26,529 bases of DNA, taken from contig JBFOMB010000122.1 of NCBI GenBank assembly GCA_040830545.1, forward strand, positions 1-26,529, read 5' to 3'. The DNA comes from HXMU1420-2 sp040830545. GTDB lineage: Bacteria > Pseudomonadota > Alphaproteobacteria > Rhodobacterales > Rhodobacteraceae. Made by a program: the position numbers and the translations under genes. Of this stretch, positions 7,586-15,648 are shown one piece after another. Position 1 is the stretch's first letter, and each line of letters begins with the position of its first letter. The notes beneath the pieces were generated by a model. That model did not search any database and had not been told where the DNA came from. It saw only the letters and a program-made list of their open reading frames with translations.

Positions 7586-8467
7586 TCATCCGTATTGCGA
7601 TTGCTCCAATTCACGGTGCCTTATAGACACCTGCAATCCATCCTCTGCAAGAGCCTTGGCCAATGACTCGGCCAGAGTAACGGAACGGTGACGCCCGCCC
7701 GTACAGCCGAATGCAATGGAGAAATGGGATTTACCCTCTTCCACATATGCAGGCAGAAGCAACCGCGTCATGTCCAGCACCCGGTCAAAGAAGGGCTGAA
7801 ACCTGGTATCACTTCGAACGTAATTCTGAACGTCTTCGCTGCGCCCATCCTTGTCCCGCAGGTCCGCATCCCAGTACGGATTGGTCAGGAAGCGGCAATC
7901 AAACAACATGTCCGTCGCACGGGGCACACCACGTTTGAAGGCAAAGGAGACCATGGAAACGGCCAGGGGCCGTGCACCGTCCGGCGCGAACCAGCGCTCA
8001 ATCTCGGCGCGCAGTTGATGCACGTTCAGATCGGACGTGTCGATCAGGGTGTCCGCGTGATCGCGGATGGGCCACAGCAGGTCCAGTTCGCGTTGCACAC
8101 CCTTTTCAGTGCTCTCCGCAGGGGCGAGAGGATGGCGTCGACGTGTTTCTGAAAACCGGCGCAACAGAATGTCGCGGCGGCAGTCCAGATACAGAAGGTT
8201 CACGTCCAACGTCGGCCGTTTGCTCAGCGCGTCGACATGTTCCAGCAGGCTGGTCACCGAAAAATCGCGGTTTCGCGTATCGACCCCCAGTGCCAGCGGC
8301 CGGTTGGGCATCGGCCCGTCCAGCAGGCGCGACCAGAACCCCAGAGGCAGGTTGTCGATGGCCTCGAAATCCAGATCTTCCAACACCTTGATGGCCGTCG
8401 TGCGCCCTGCGCCCGACGGACCCGTGACCAGAACCAGGCGGTTCTGCGGAAGATCACTTGCACTCAT
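7586..8467 (-). CDS. rapZ: RNase adapter/nucleotide-binding protein RapZ
   Basis: A 293-residue RapZ (YvcJ) family P-loop protein. The N-terminal nucleotide site is GPSGAGRTT at residues 16-24, where arginine stands in the place of the usual Walker lysine. DNLPLGFWSRLL and the C-terminal IAFGCTGGRHRSVTLAE block with the basic RHRELE tail are family hallmarks. In enterobacteria RapZ guides RNase E to the small RNA GlmZ and so controls GlmS; that role is not proven for alphaproteobacteria. Its ATG overlaps the hprK stop (ATGA), so the two are translationally coupled, and it runs directly into the EIIA gene. Confidence 0.93.
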   Translation of the reverse strand: MSASDLPQNRLVLVTGPSGAGRTTAIKVLEDLDFEAIDNLPLGFWSRLLDGPMPNRPLALGVDTRNRDFSVTSLLEHVDALSKRPTLDVNLLYLDCRRDILLRRFSETRRRHPLAPAESTEKGVQRELDLLWPIRDHADTLIDTSDLNVHQLRAEIERWFAPDGARPLAVSMVSFAFKRGVPRATDMLFDCRFLTNPYWDADLRDKDGRSEDVQNYVRSDTRFQPFFDRVLDMTRLLLPAYVEEGKSHFSIAFGCTGGRHRSVTLAESLAKALAEDGLQVSIRHRELEQSQYG

Positions 8468-8916
8468 ACAACACGCCCTTGTTTTTCCTTGAGATAGTGC
8501 AGAATCGCTGGTGCAAAATGGGGGCTTTCAACTTTGTGAAGCAAGCGAAAGGCGCGTCCAAAGAACGAGATTTCTCGTGTTTCGGGCATGCGTGCCGTTT
8601 CAACCTGGTTCATATCAACCACAAGCTGTAGCTGCGCAGGGTTTGGCGGAGGACACTTTAGCAATCCAACGCCCCGCGCCTCGATCAGTCCGGAAATCTC
8701 GGGGACCGGCGCAACGGTGACGGCTTCGCCTGATGGAGACAGGATGGTGCCATCATCCGAAACCAAACGCGCACCAAAGGCCATCAGTGTCAACGCCAGC
8801 GCGGACTTCCCGGTCCCAGATGCGCCCGTAATCAGAACTGCTCGATCTTCTACACTGACGCAGCTGGCGTGCAGCACCACCCGGTCCGCGCCAAGAGGCT
8901 CCGGGTCCGTGCCCAC
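8464..8916 (-). CDS. hprK: HPr kinase/phosphorylase, short alphaproteobacterial form
   Basis: A roughly 150-residue protein made only of the HprK kinase domain, lacking the N-terminal domain of the Gram-positive enzyme, as is usual in alphaproteobacteria. The Walker A motif is GASGTGKSA, followed by GARLVSDDGT and the HprK signature ISGLIEARGVGLLKCP. It phosphorylates HPr at Ser46, and the matching HPr with Ser46 is two genes downstream. The start is uncertain: GTG at 8916 and TTG at 8919 follow a GAGGGCAGG stretch, while a GTG at 8958 would overlap chvG by 32 bases. I use 8916. The stop overlaps the rapZ start. Confidence 0.9.
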   Translation of the reverse strand: MGTDPEPLGADRVVLHASCVSVEDRAVLITGASGTGKSALALTLMAFGARLVSDDGTILSPSGEAVTVAPVPEISGLIEARGVGLLKCPPPNPAQLQLVVDMNQVETARMPETREISFFGRAFRLLHKVESPHFAPAILHYLKEKQGRVV

Positions 8917-8926
8917 CAACCTGCCC

Positions 8927-10642
8927 TCAGACGGGCAGGCCCACGACGAACCGTGCACCCAGGGCTTCAGAGGTCACATCTGCCTCGGTCGGGCGAATGT
9001 TCTCGGCCCAGATAACGCCGCCATGCGCTTCGATGATCTGTTTCGAAATCGCGAGGCCCAGGCCCGAGTTGTTGCCAAAGTGCTCTTCAGGCCGCTGCGA
9101 ATAGAAACGCTTGAAGATCTTGGTCAGTGCCTCGTCCGGGATTCCGGGGCCAGTATCCTCTACCACGACCAACACACGGTTGTCCCGTTTTCGCGCCCAG
9201 ACGCGAATGGCGTCGCCATCTTCGCAGAAGGAAATCGCGTTGGTGATCAGGTTTACGAACACTTGGGCCAGACGCGGTTCCAGACCGTGCACCACGACCG
9301 GATCCTTCGGCATGTCGGTGATGTAATCGATGCCCTTGGATTTTGCGTCCTCACCCAGATACTGGTTCAGGTTGCCGAGCATTTCCAGAAGGTTGAACTC
9401 TTCTTCTTCTTCCTTCACCAATTCGCTGTCCAGACGGGAGGCGTTGGAAATGTCGCTGACCAGACGGTCCAGACGGCGTACGTCATGTTCGATCACATCT
9501 AGCAGTTTTTCCCGCTGATCGTCCCGTTTGACCATACGCAGCGTGCCGACGGCGGAACGCAGGCTGGCGAGCGGGTTCTTGATCTCGTGCGCGACGTCAG
9601 CAGCAAATTGTTCGTTCCCGTCGATCCGGTTGTAGAGCGCGGACACCATACCTCGCAGCGCGGCGCTCAGGCGACCGATTTCGTCAGGACGCGCGGTCAG
9701 GTCCGGGATACGAATACGGCCCGGGTTCATCTTGCGTGCGTTCCTGTCGCGACCCAGTTCAGCCGCCTCTGCCAGATCGGATAGTGGGTTCGCGATGGTC
9801 GAGGCCAATACCAGGCTGAGACCGATAGACACCAGAATGGCGACCAGGAACATCTGCAACACGCGTTCCCGTTCACTGCGGATCAACGCGTCGATTTCAC
9901 CCGCCGGGCTGGTCAGCGCCACGGCGCCAACGGCGGCCCCGTTTCGCATTATCGGTACGACGGCTGCAAAAACGCGACCACCCGGGGTTTGCAGTCCGGC
10001 CTGCACCATCTGGCCGCCTTCGATGGCCAAAGGCACCAGGGTCGGCAGCTGTGCCTCCAGCGGCTCACCCAGATCCTGAGTGCTGCCCGTAGAAATGAGG
10101 CCTGAAACGCCGCCCCAGATCGCCGACAGCAGGTCGCCGATCACGGTGGGGCTGGCTGGGCTGGAGATCCCCGTATCCACGTCGCCTGTCGCCTGTCCGG
10201 TCAGAACCGCGGTCGGGTCGTAGATATGGACCTCGGTCCCGTTCGAGAGGCTGAGGTGATCGAGCGTTCCCGCGACATCAATCCCGTCTGAGGCCGCCAT
10301 ATTGACGGGTCCGGTTTCTGGCAACTGAGCCTCGAACACGTCGGACACCAGCAGCGCTTCGCTCGCCAATGCCCCGGCGCGCTGAACCGCCATCCGGTCG
10401 CGCGAATAGTTCAAATACAGGATGCCACCAACCAACAGGTTCAACGCAACCAGGTTGAACATGATGATCTTGCGCGTCAGCGGCGACGTCTTGAGCGACA
10501 ACAGTCCACGCCGCGCCCGTTTCACACGCATTTCCTTTTCAACGGTGCTGTCTGGGGCGACCCAATCGTCTCCCAGGACGACGTCACCGGCCTGCGCCGT
10601 TGTGGTGGGATCCGGAGAGAAGGATCGATCAGCAAAACTCAT
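8927..10642 (-). CDS. chvG: sensor histidine kinase ChvG
   Basis: A 571-residue membrane histidine kinase. The cytosolic N-terminus of about 57 residues is followed by a first membrane helix at about 58-79, a periplasmic sensor domain at about 80-260 and a second helix at about 261-283. HAMP follows, then HisKA with phospho-acceptor His352 (DVAHEIKNPL), and an ATPase domain with the N box NLITNAISF, G1 DTGPG at 496-500 and G2 GLGL at 527-530. Order and neighbours (chvI, hprK, rapZ, EIIA, HPr) match ChvG/ExoS, which senses acid or envelope stress in Rhizobiales. An acidic run KEEEEEF at 410-416 precedes the ATPase domain. The gene starts eight bases after the chvI stop. Confidence 0.92.
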   Translation of the reverse strand: MSFADRSFSPDPTTTAQAGDVVLGDDWVAPDSTVEKEMRVKRARRGLLSLKTSPLTRKIIMFNLVALNLLVGGILYLNYSRDRMAVQRAGALASEALLVSDVFEAQLPETGPVNMAASDGIDVAGTLDHLSLSNGTEVHIYDPTAVLTGQATGDVDTGISSPASPTVIGDLLSAIWGGVSGLISTGSTQDLGEPLEAQLPTLVPLAIEGGQMVQAGLQTPGGRVFAAVVPIMRNGAAVGAVALTSPAGEIDALIRSERERVLQMFLVAILVSIGLSLVLASTIANPLSDLAEAAELGRDRNARKMNPGRIRIPDLTARPDEIGRLSAALRGMVSALYNRIDGNEQFAADVAHEIKNPLASLRSAVGTLRMVKRDDQREKLLDVIEHDVRRLDRLVSDISNASRLDSELVKEEEEEFNLLEMLGNLNQYLGEDAKSKGIDYITDMPKDPVVVHGLEPRLAQVFVNLITNAISFCEDGDAIRVWARKRDNRVLVVVEDTGPGIPDEALTKIFKRFYSQRPEEHFGNNSGLGLAISKQIIEAHGGVIWAENIRPTEADVTSEALGARFVVGLPV

Positions 10643-10650
10643 GACGCTGT

Positions 10651-11352
10651 CTATTCTTCGTTGTACCGATACCCGATGCCATAGAGCGTTTCGATGGCCG
10701 AGAATTCCTCGTCCGCGCCACGCATCTTCTTGCGCAGGCGTTTGATGTGACTGTCGATGGTCCGGTCATCCACGTAGACCTGATCGTCATAGGCCACGTC
10801 CATCAGCTGATCGCGGCTTTTGACAAAACCGGGGCGCTGCGCCAGCGCCTGCAGGAGCAGGAATTCGGTTACCGTCAGCGACACATCCGTGTCTTTCCAG
10901 GAAACCGCATGGCGCAGCGGGTCCATCCGCAGGTGGCCACGAACCATCACCTTGGTCTCTGGCCCGCTGCCGACGGCGTCGCCTGCCACGGCCTCTTGCC
11001 GGCGCAACAGCGCGCGGATGCGTTCCACCAACAGACGCTGAGAGAAGGGTTTCTTCACATAGTCGTCCGCGCCCATGCGCAGGCCCAGAACCTCGTCGAT
11101 CTCGTCATCCTTAGAGGTCAGGAAAATCACCGGCATCGAGGTTTTCTGCCGCAGGCGCTGCAACAGGTCCATTCCGTCCATGCGCGGCATCTTGATGTCG
11201 AGCACGGCCATATCCGGAAGCTTCTTGTTGAAAGCGTCCAAGGCCGACTGGCCGTCGTTGTACGTTTCTACCTCAAACCCTTCAGCTTCGAGAGTCATCG
11301 AGACCGACGTCAGGATGTTCCTGTCGTCGTCTACCAATGCAATTTTCGACAT
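10651..11352 (-). CDS. chvI: response regulator transcription factor ChvI
   Basis: A 233-residue OmpR/PhoB-type regulator. The receiver domain has the acidic pocket LVDDD at residues 6-10, the phosphorylated Asp52 in VLDIKMPRMDG, the switch threonine in FLTSKDDE and Lys101 in VKKPFS. A winged-helix DNA-binding domain follows, ending in DRTIDSHIKRLRKKM and TLYGIGYRYNEE. It is the partner of ChvG, encoded directly downstream. In related bacteria this pair controls envelope, exopolysaccharide and acid-stress genes. The gene faces away from pckA across a 350-base spacer, in which its own promoter must lie. Confidence 0.94.
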   Translation of the reverse strand: MSKIALVDDDRNILTSVSMTLEAEGFEVETYNDGQSALDAFNKKLPDMAVLDIKMPRMDGMDLLQRLRQKTSMPVIFLTSKDDEIDEVLGLRMGADDYVKKPFSQRLLVERIRALLRRQEAVAGDAVGSGPETKVMVRGHLRMDPLRHAVSWKDTDVSLTVTEFLLLQALAQRPGFVKSRDQLMDVAYDDQVYVDDRTIDSHIKRLRKKMRGADEEFSAIETLYGIGYRYNEE

Positions 11353-11702
11353 CTGTACTGCCTTTGTGCTGCTCGTTCTTATTCGTTAATGCCTGCTTTT
11401 TGCCTACTTTATTCCCCGTTTTCGCATTCCGAATCAATCCTTAAGTGCGAATCACTGATATTCCGTCAGCAGATTTGGCCAAAAAATCCTTAGGAATGAC
11501 TGAATTCCCACAGTCTAAATGCACGTCATCCACCGTCCGAAAACTTGATTGCGCTAACCTCCGCCTTGGTGGCGCTAACTGCGGCATAGCGACCTGTTCA
11601 TCCTCGGAACATGCGTGTTAAGACCCCGATCAATCGCTCTGGCTGCCCCGCCGTCAGAGCAGTTTCAACATGTCGGCAAACGCCACGACAGGAGAAAAAA
11701 CC
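11353..11702. other. intergenic region between divergent chvI and pckA
   Basis: No gene is visible in these 350 bases. The chvI-proximal half (about 11380-11520) is noticeably more AT-rich than the flanking genes and should hold the chvI promoter, although I cannot name -35/-10 boxes with confidence. The pckA-proximal half contains the paired operator-like sites described separately. It also holds a short imperfect hairpin, CTCTG at about 11636-11640 with CAGAG further on, in the likely pckA leader. CAGGAGAAAA just before 11703 is the pckA ribosome site. Confidence 0.7.
11546..11580 (+). promoter_or_regulatory. two LacI-type operator-like sites before pckA
   Basis: TGATTGCGCTAACC at 11546-11559 and TGGTGGCGCTAACT at 11567-11580 share the half-site GCGCTAAC and the pattern TGnTnGCGCTAAC. 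Their starts are exactly 21 bases apart, two helical turns. Each matches 11 of 14 positions of the palindromic LacI-family operator type TGTTAGCGCTAACA. In rhizobia pckA is controlled by the LacI-family protein PckR, so a similar control here is a fair inference; no regulator gene is in the window. Confidence 0.5.
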
Positions 11703-13301
11703 ATGACGAATGGACGAGTTAACCCTAATTTCCGTCTAGAGGACCAAGGGATCGAAGGGCTCGGCAACGTCTATTACAACCTGATGGAGCCCGCGCTGGT
11801 CGATCTGGCGCTCAAGCGCGGCGAAGGCCATCTGGGTCGCGGTGGCACTCTGCTGGTCACCACTGGGAAATTCACCGGACGTTCGCCCAAGGACAAACAT
11901 GTCGTGAAAACCGACAGCGTGGCTGACACGATCTGGTGGGACAACAACGCTGCGATGAGCCCCGAGGGGTTCGACGCGCTTTACACCGACATGCTGGCGC
12001 ACATGAAGGGCCGCGATTATTCGGTGCAGGATCTGGTAGGCGGTGCTGACCCGACCCATTCGATCAACGTGCGTATGGTGACCGAACTGGCCTGGCACGG
12101 GCTGTTCATCCGCCACCTTCTGCGCCGCCCGGATCGCGAAGATCTGGATGATTTCGTGGCCGAGTACACGGTCATCAACTGCCCCAGCTTCAAGGCGAAC
12201 CCGGAACGGCACTATTGCCGGTCCGAAACCGTGATCGCCATGAACTTTGACCGCAAGCTGATCCTGATTGGCGGGACGGAATATGCGGGTGAGAACAAGA
12301 AATCCGTGTTCTCGCTGTTGAACTATCTGCTGCCTGAGAAGGGCATCATGCCGATGCACTGCTCGGCCAATCACGCCCGTGGCAACCCGGTGGATACCGC
12401 GGTGTTTTTTGGCCTGTCGGGCACCGGAAAAACCACGCTGAGTGCGGACCCGGGCCGGACACTGATTGGCGATGACGAACATGGATGGTCAAACCGGGGT
12501 ACCTTCAACTTTGAAGGGGGGTGTTACGCCAAGACCATCGGTCTGGACCCTGAAGCAGAGCCCGAGATTTTCGCAACGACGTCGCAGTTTGGAACCGTGA
12601 TCGAGAACATGGTGTACGATCCCGAAACCTTCGAGCTGGACTATAATGACGACAGCCTGACCGCGAACATGCGCTGCGCCTATCCGCTGGAGGCGATTTC
12701 GAACGCGTCCTCGACCGGGCTGGGCGGTCATCCGAAAAACATCATCATGCTGACCTGTGATGCATTTGGTGTGTTGCCGCCGATTGCGCGACTGACCCCG
12801 GCGCAGGCGATGTATCACTTCCTGTCGGGCTTTACGTCCAAAGTGGCTGGGACCGAGCGCGGGATTACCGAGCCAGAACCGACATTCTCCACCTGCTTTG
12901 GCGCGCCGTTCATGCCGCGTCGCCCCGAGGTTTACGGCAACTTGCTGCGTGAAAAGATCGCTGAGCATGGTGCGACCTGCTGGCTGGTAAACACCGGCTG
13001 GACAGGTGGCGCATATGGCACGGGCAACCGGATGCCGATCAAGGCCACGCGCGCCCTGTTGACCGCCGCGTTGGACGGGTCGCTGGCCAATGCCGAGTTC
13101 CGCAAGGATGCCAATTTCGGCTTTGACGTGCCGGTATCGGTGCCGGGTGTGCCCGAGGTCCTGCTGGACCCGCGCCGCACATGGGGTGACCCGGCGGGCT
13201 ATGACGCGCAGGCGGCAAAGCTGGTGCAGATGTTCGCGGACAATTTCGAACAGTATGTGCCGCACATCGACGACGACGTGAAAGCGGTCGCCATCGGCTG
13301 A
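11703..13301 (+). CDS. pckA: phosphoenolpyruvate carboxykinase (ATP)
   Basis: A 532-residue ATP-dependent PEP carboxykinase that converts oxaloacetate and ATP to PEP, the entry step of gluconeogenesis. GKFTGRSPKDKHVV near the N-terminus is the substrate-binding segment. The kinase P-loop GLSGTGKTTLSADP starts at about residue 237, and the metal-binding GDDEHGW follows; NTGWTGGAYGTGNRM is the adenine/PEP loop. I use the ATG at 11703, which has CAGGAG at the right distance; an ATG at 11670 lacks such a site. The gene faces away from chvI, has two candidate LacI-type operators upstream and a clear terminator downstream. Confidence 0.96.
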   Translation: MTNGRVNPNFRLEDQGIEGLGNVYYNLMEPALVDLALKRGEGHLGRGGTLLVTTGKFTGRSPKDKHVVKTDSVADTIWWDNNAAMSPEGFDALYTDMLAHMKGRDYSVQDLVGGADPTHSINVRMVTELAWHGLFIRHLLRRPDREDLDDFVAEYTVINCPSFKANPERHYCRSETVIAMNFDRKLILIGGTEYAGENKKSVFSLLNYLLPEKGIMPMHCSANHARGNPVDTAVFFGLSGTGKTTLSADPGRTLIGDDEHGWSNRGTFNFEGGCYAKTIGLDPEAEPEIFATTSQFGTVIENMVYDPETFELDYNDDSLTANMRCAYPLEAISNASSTGLGGHPKNIIMLTCDAFGVLPPIARLTPAQAMYHFLSGFTSKVAGTERGITEPEPTFSTCFGAPFMPRRPEVYGNLLREKIAEHGATCWLVNTGWTGGAYGTGNRMPIKATRALLTAALDGSLANAEFRKDANFGFDVPVSVPGVPEVLLDPRRTWGDPAGYDAQAAKLVQMFADNFEQYVPHIDDDVKAVAIG

Positions 13302-13320
13302 TTGATACGGTCAAGAATTC

Positions 13321-13346
13321 AAAGGCCCCGCTTCGGCGGGGCTTTT
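13321..13346 (+). terminator. intrinsic terminator of pckA
   Basis: A GC-rich stem, GCCCCGC at 13325-13331 and GCGGGGC at 13336-13342, is closed by a TTCG tetraloop. It is extended by AAAG/TTTT pairing and followed by TTTTCGTTTT. It lies about 20 bases after the pckA stop. Confidence 0.9.
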
Positions 13347-13377
13347 CGTTTTGGGGATGCGGCAGTATGGCTGGTTT

Positions 13378-14391
13378 ATGAACATCGCTCGCCCGTCACT
13401 CGACCCCGCCCGTTCTTCTGCTGTTTTGATGGCCTGCCCTGGCTGGGCGGCGACCCCGCTGGTGTCGGCAGAGATTGGTGGCAAGCGCCTGCTGATCAAG
13501 GACGAGACCGCCCGCATGGGACTGGGCGCGTTTAAGGCGGCAGGGGGTATCTATGCCGTTGCCCGGCTGATCGAGGCGGGGATGGGATCACCTCTGCCCG
13601 CTGAACCGTTTCGGGATTCGAGCGTTCGAGAGGCGGCGGGCGGGCTGACCTTCATCTGCGCCAGCGCCGGGAACCACGGCATGGCAGTGGCCGAGGGCGC
13701 GCGGTTGTTGGGAGCCAAGGCGCAGGTTGTTTTGTCCGATACCGTGCCCGAGAGTTTCGCCGAACGTCTGCGCACAAGGGAGGCTGAGGTCATCCGCGCT
13801 GGCGCGACCTATGAGGACAGTATCGAGGCTGCGATCCAGATGGCGGCGGATACGGGGGCCATTCACCTGGCTGACGGGTCCTGGCCCGGGTATACCGAAC
13901 CGCCCCGGTTGGTGATGGAAGGCTACACCGTGATTGCGGAGGAGATGCGGGAGCAACTGACGGAACGGGATGAATGGCCCGATCACGTTTACCTGCAGGC
14001 TGGCGTCGGCGGGCTGGCCGGGGCCATGGCGGAAATGATGCGTCGCAACTGGCCCGTGCAACCGAAGATCACCGTTGTCGAACCGGAGGCCGCGCCGTGT
14101 CTCAAGGCGAGCATGGAGGCCGGAGAGATGGTAACCGTCGAAGGCCCGGTGTCGGAAATGGGACGGCTGGATTGCAAAACGCCTTCGATGCTGGCCTTTG
14201 ACATCCTGCGTGAGACCGCCGACGATTTTGTGACCGTTTCGGAGGAACAGGCGGCGGATGCCGTGTCGGCTGCGAGGGCGGCTGGTTTCGGCACCACCCC
14301 ATCCGGCGCGGCAGGTCTGGCGGCGGCCTTGTCAAACGATGACGCAAGGCCACTGGTTATTCTGAGCGAAGGAACTGGCGATGACGATTGA
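13378..14391 (+). CDS. diaminopropionate ammonia-lyase-like PLP enzyme
   Basis: A 337-residue fold-type II PLP enzyme. The Schiff-base lysine is Lys53 in KDETARMGLGAFKAAGG, a segment typical of 2,3-diaminopropionate ammonia-lyase. SAGNHG at 96-101 binds the cofactor ring and GVGGLAG the phosphate. Compared with E. coli YgeX (remembered, not searched), the DGNHG aspartate is alanine here (Ala97), while the aspartate of the ADGSWPGY segment (Asp166) is kept. The protein is also shorter than the roughly 400 residues of YgeX. I use the ATG at 13378; an ATG at 13351 would add nine residues close to the terminator. It overlaps the M20 hydrolase by 11 bases, so the two probably act in one pathway. 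Another ammonia-lyase activity remains possible. Confidence 0.8.
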   Translation: MNIARPSLDPARSSAVLMACPGWAATPLVSAEIGGKRLLIKDETARMGLGAFKAAGGIYAVARLIEAGMGSPLPAEPFRDSSVREAAGGLTFICASAGNHGMAVAEGARLLGAKAQVVLSDTVPESFAERLRTREAEVIRAGATYEDSIEAAIQMAADTGAIHLADGSWPGYTEPPRLVMEGYTVIAEEMREQLTERDEWPDHVYLQAGVGGLAGAMAEMMRRNWPVQPKITVVEPEAAPCLKASMEAGEMVTVEGPVSEMGRLDCKTPSMLAFDILRETADDFVTVSEEQAADAVSAARAAGFGTTPSGAAGLAAALSNDDARPLVILSEGTGDDD

Positions 14392-15505
14392 TCTGGTTGC
14401 ATTTCGGCGGGACCTGCACGCGCATCCTGAAACCGGGCTGGAGTTGCCCCGAACGGCTGAGAAGGTCGCTGCGATTCTGTCAGAGGCGGGGTTGGAGGTA
14501 ACGCGGGGTGTTGGCGGGCACGGCGTGGTCGCCACGTTGCGGCGTGGCTCGGACAATGACGCCATAGGGTTTCGGGCGGATATGGACGCCTTGCCAATCA
14601 CCGAGTTGAATACGTTCGACCATGCCTCGACTGTGCTGGGCAAGTTCCACGGGTGTGGCCATGACGGACACACAACCATGTTGCTGGGCACAGCCCTTCA
14701 ACTGGCGCAGGATGAAACGCTGGACCGCACGATCCATTTCATTTTTCAGCCTGACGAGGAAAACGGCACTGGCGCGCGGGCGATGATTGACGACGGGTTG
14801 TTCGACCGTTTTCCGATGCGCGCGGTCTATGGGCTGCACAATTGGCCCGGCGCGCCGTTGGGGGAGTACCTGACCGGTCCGGGGCCGTTTTTCGCGTTCG
14901 AGGACAATTTTGAAATCCGGATCACTGGCAAGGGCGGACATGCCGCCGTGCCGGAGATTGGTGTTGATCCGCTGGTCACCGGATCGGCGATGGTTCTGCA
15001 GTTGCAAACGATTGTGTCCCGTGCCGTGGCGGGACGGGATCATGCGGTGGTGTCCGTAACCGAGTTTGTCACGGATGGTGCGCGTAACATTTTGCCCACA
15101 CATGTAACCTTGCGCGGGGACTGCCGGGGGTATTCGGACGAGATTTCAAACCGGATCGAAACTCGGATGAAAGAAATTGCGGCCGGTGTGGCGCAGGCAC
15201 AAGGGGCGTCGGTGGAGGTGGATTACTCCACCTCGTTCCATCCGCTTTACAATGACCCGGCCCATACGGAGCGATTGGCAGAAGCCGCTGCACAGGTGGG
15301 TCGTGTGGAAACGCATCACGGGCGGTTCGGGACGTCCGAGGATTTTGCCGAGTTTTTACGTCATCGACCGGGTGCGTTCATCCTGATGGGCAATGGGACG
15401 AACGGGGCGCATGCAATGCCGCTGCACAATGCAGAGTATGATTTCAACGACGAGGCGATTCCCCATGGAATCGCATTCTGGAGTGCTTTGGCGGAGACAG
15501 GGTGA
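14381..15505 (+). CDS. M20 family amidohydrolase/aminoacylase
   Basis: A 374-residue M20D-type metallo-amidohydrolase of the hippurate hydrolase and N-acyl-amino-acid deacylase kind. It opens with RRDLHAHPETGLE. The metal site FHGCGHDGHTTMLLG has Cys92, His94, Asp95 and His97, and QPDEENGTGA at 123-132 supplies the catalytic and metal glutamates. RFGTSEDFAEF and NGAHAMPLHNAEYDFND close the catalytic domain, with the dimerisation domain between. It would free an amino acid from an N-acyl or N-carbamoyl derivative in the cytosol. Its start lies inside the upstream lyase gene (11-base overlap), which suggests that the deacylated product feeds the lyase. Confidence 0.88.
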   Translation: MTIDLVAFRRDLHAHPETGLELPRTAEKVAAILSEAGLEVTRGVGGHGVVATLRRGSDNDAIGFRADMDALPITELNTFDHASTVLGKFHGCGHDGHTTMLLGTALQLAQDETLDRTIHFIFQPDEENGTGARAMIDDGLFDRFPMRAVYGLHNWPGAPLGEYLTGPGPFFAFEDNFEIRITGKGGHAAVPEIGVDPLVTGSAMVLQLQTIVSRAVAGRDHAVVSVTEFVTDGARNILPTHVTLRGDCRGYSDEISNRIETRMKEIAAGVAQAQGASVEVDYSTSFHPLYNDPAHTERLAEAAAQVGRVETHHGRFGTSEDFAEFLRHRPGAFILMGNGTNGAHAMPLHNAEYDFNDEAIPHGIAFWSALAETG

Positions 15506-15532
15506 AGGCCGCTCATCAGGCCTGATGGCCTT
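15505..15532 (+). terminator. possible weak terminator or palindrome after the amidohydrolase gene
   Basis: AAGGCC at 15505-15510 pairs with GGCCTT at 15527-15532, and ATCAGGCCTGAT at 15515-15526 is itself a 12-base palindrome. The structure begins at the last base of the hydrolase stop codon. The following bases, CTTCGCTATTT, are only modestly T-rich, so the terminator role is uncertain. Confidence 0.35.
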
Positions 15533-15648
15533 CTTCGCTATTTGCCGTCGCGCAATATTTGATCCTTGACGACTTGCGTTGCGCATTTAAGTTGCGCTGC
15601 ACCTGCAAAATAGCTACCACCGGGCGGACCCGGATAAGGATGTGATTC

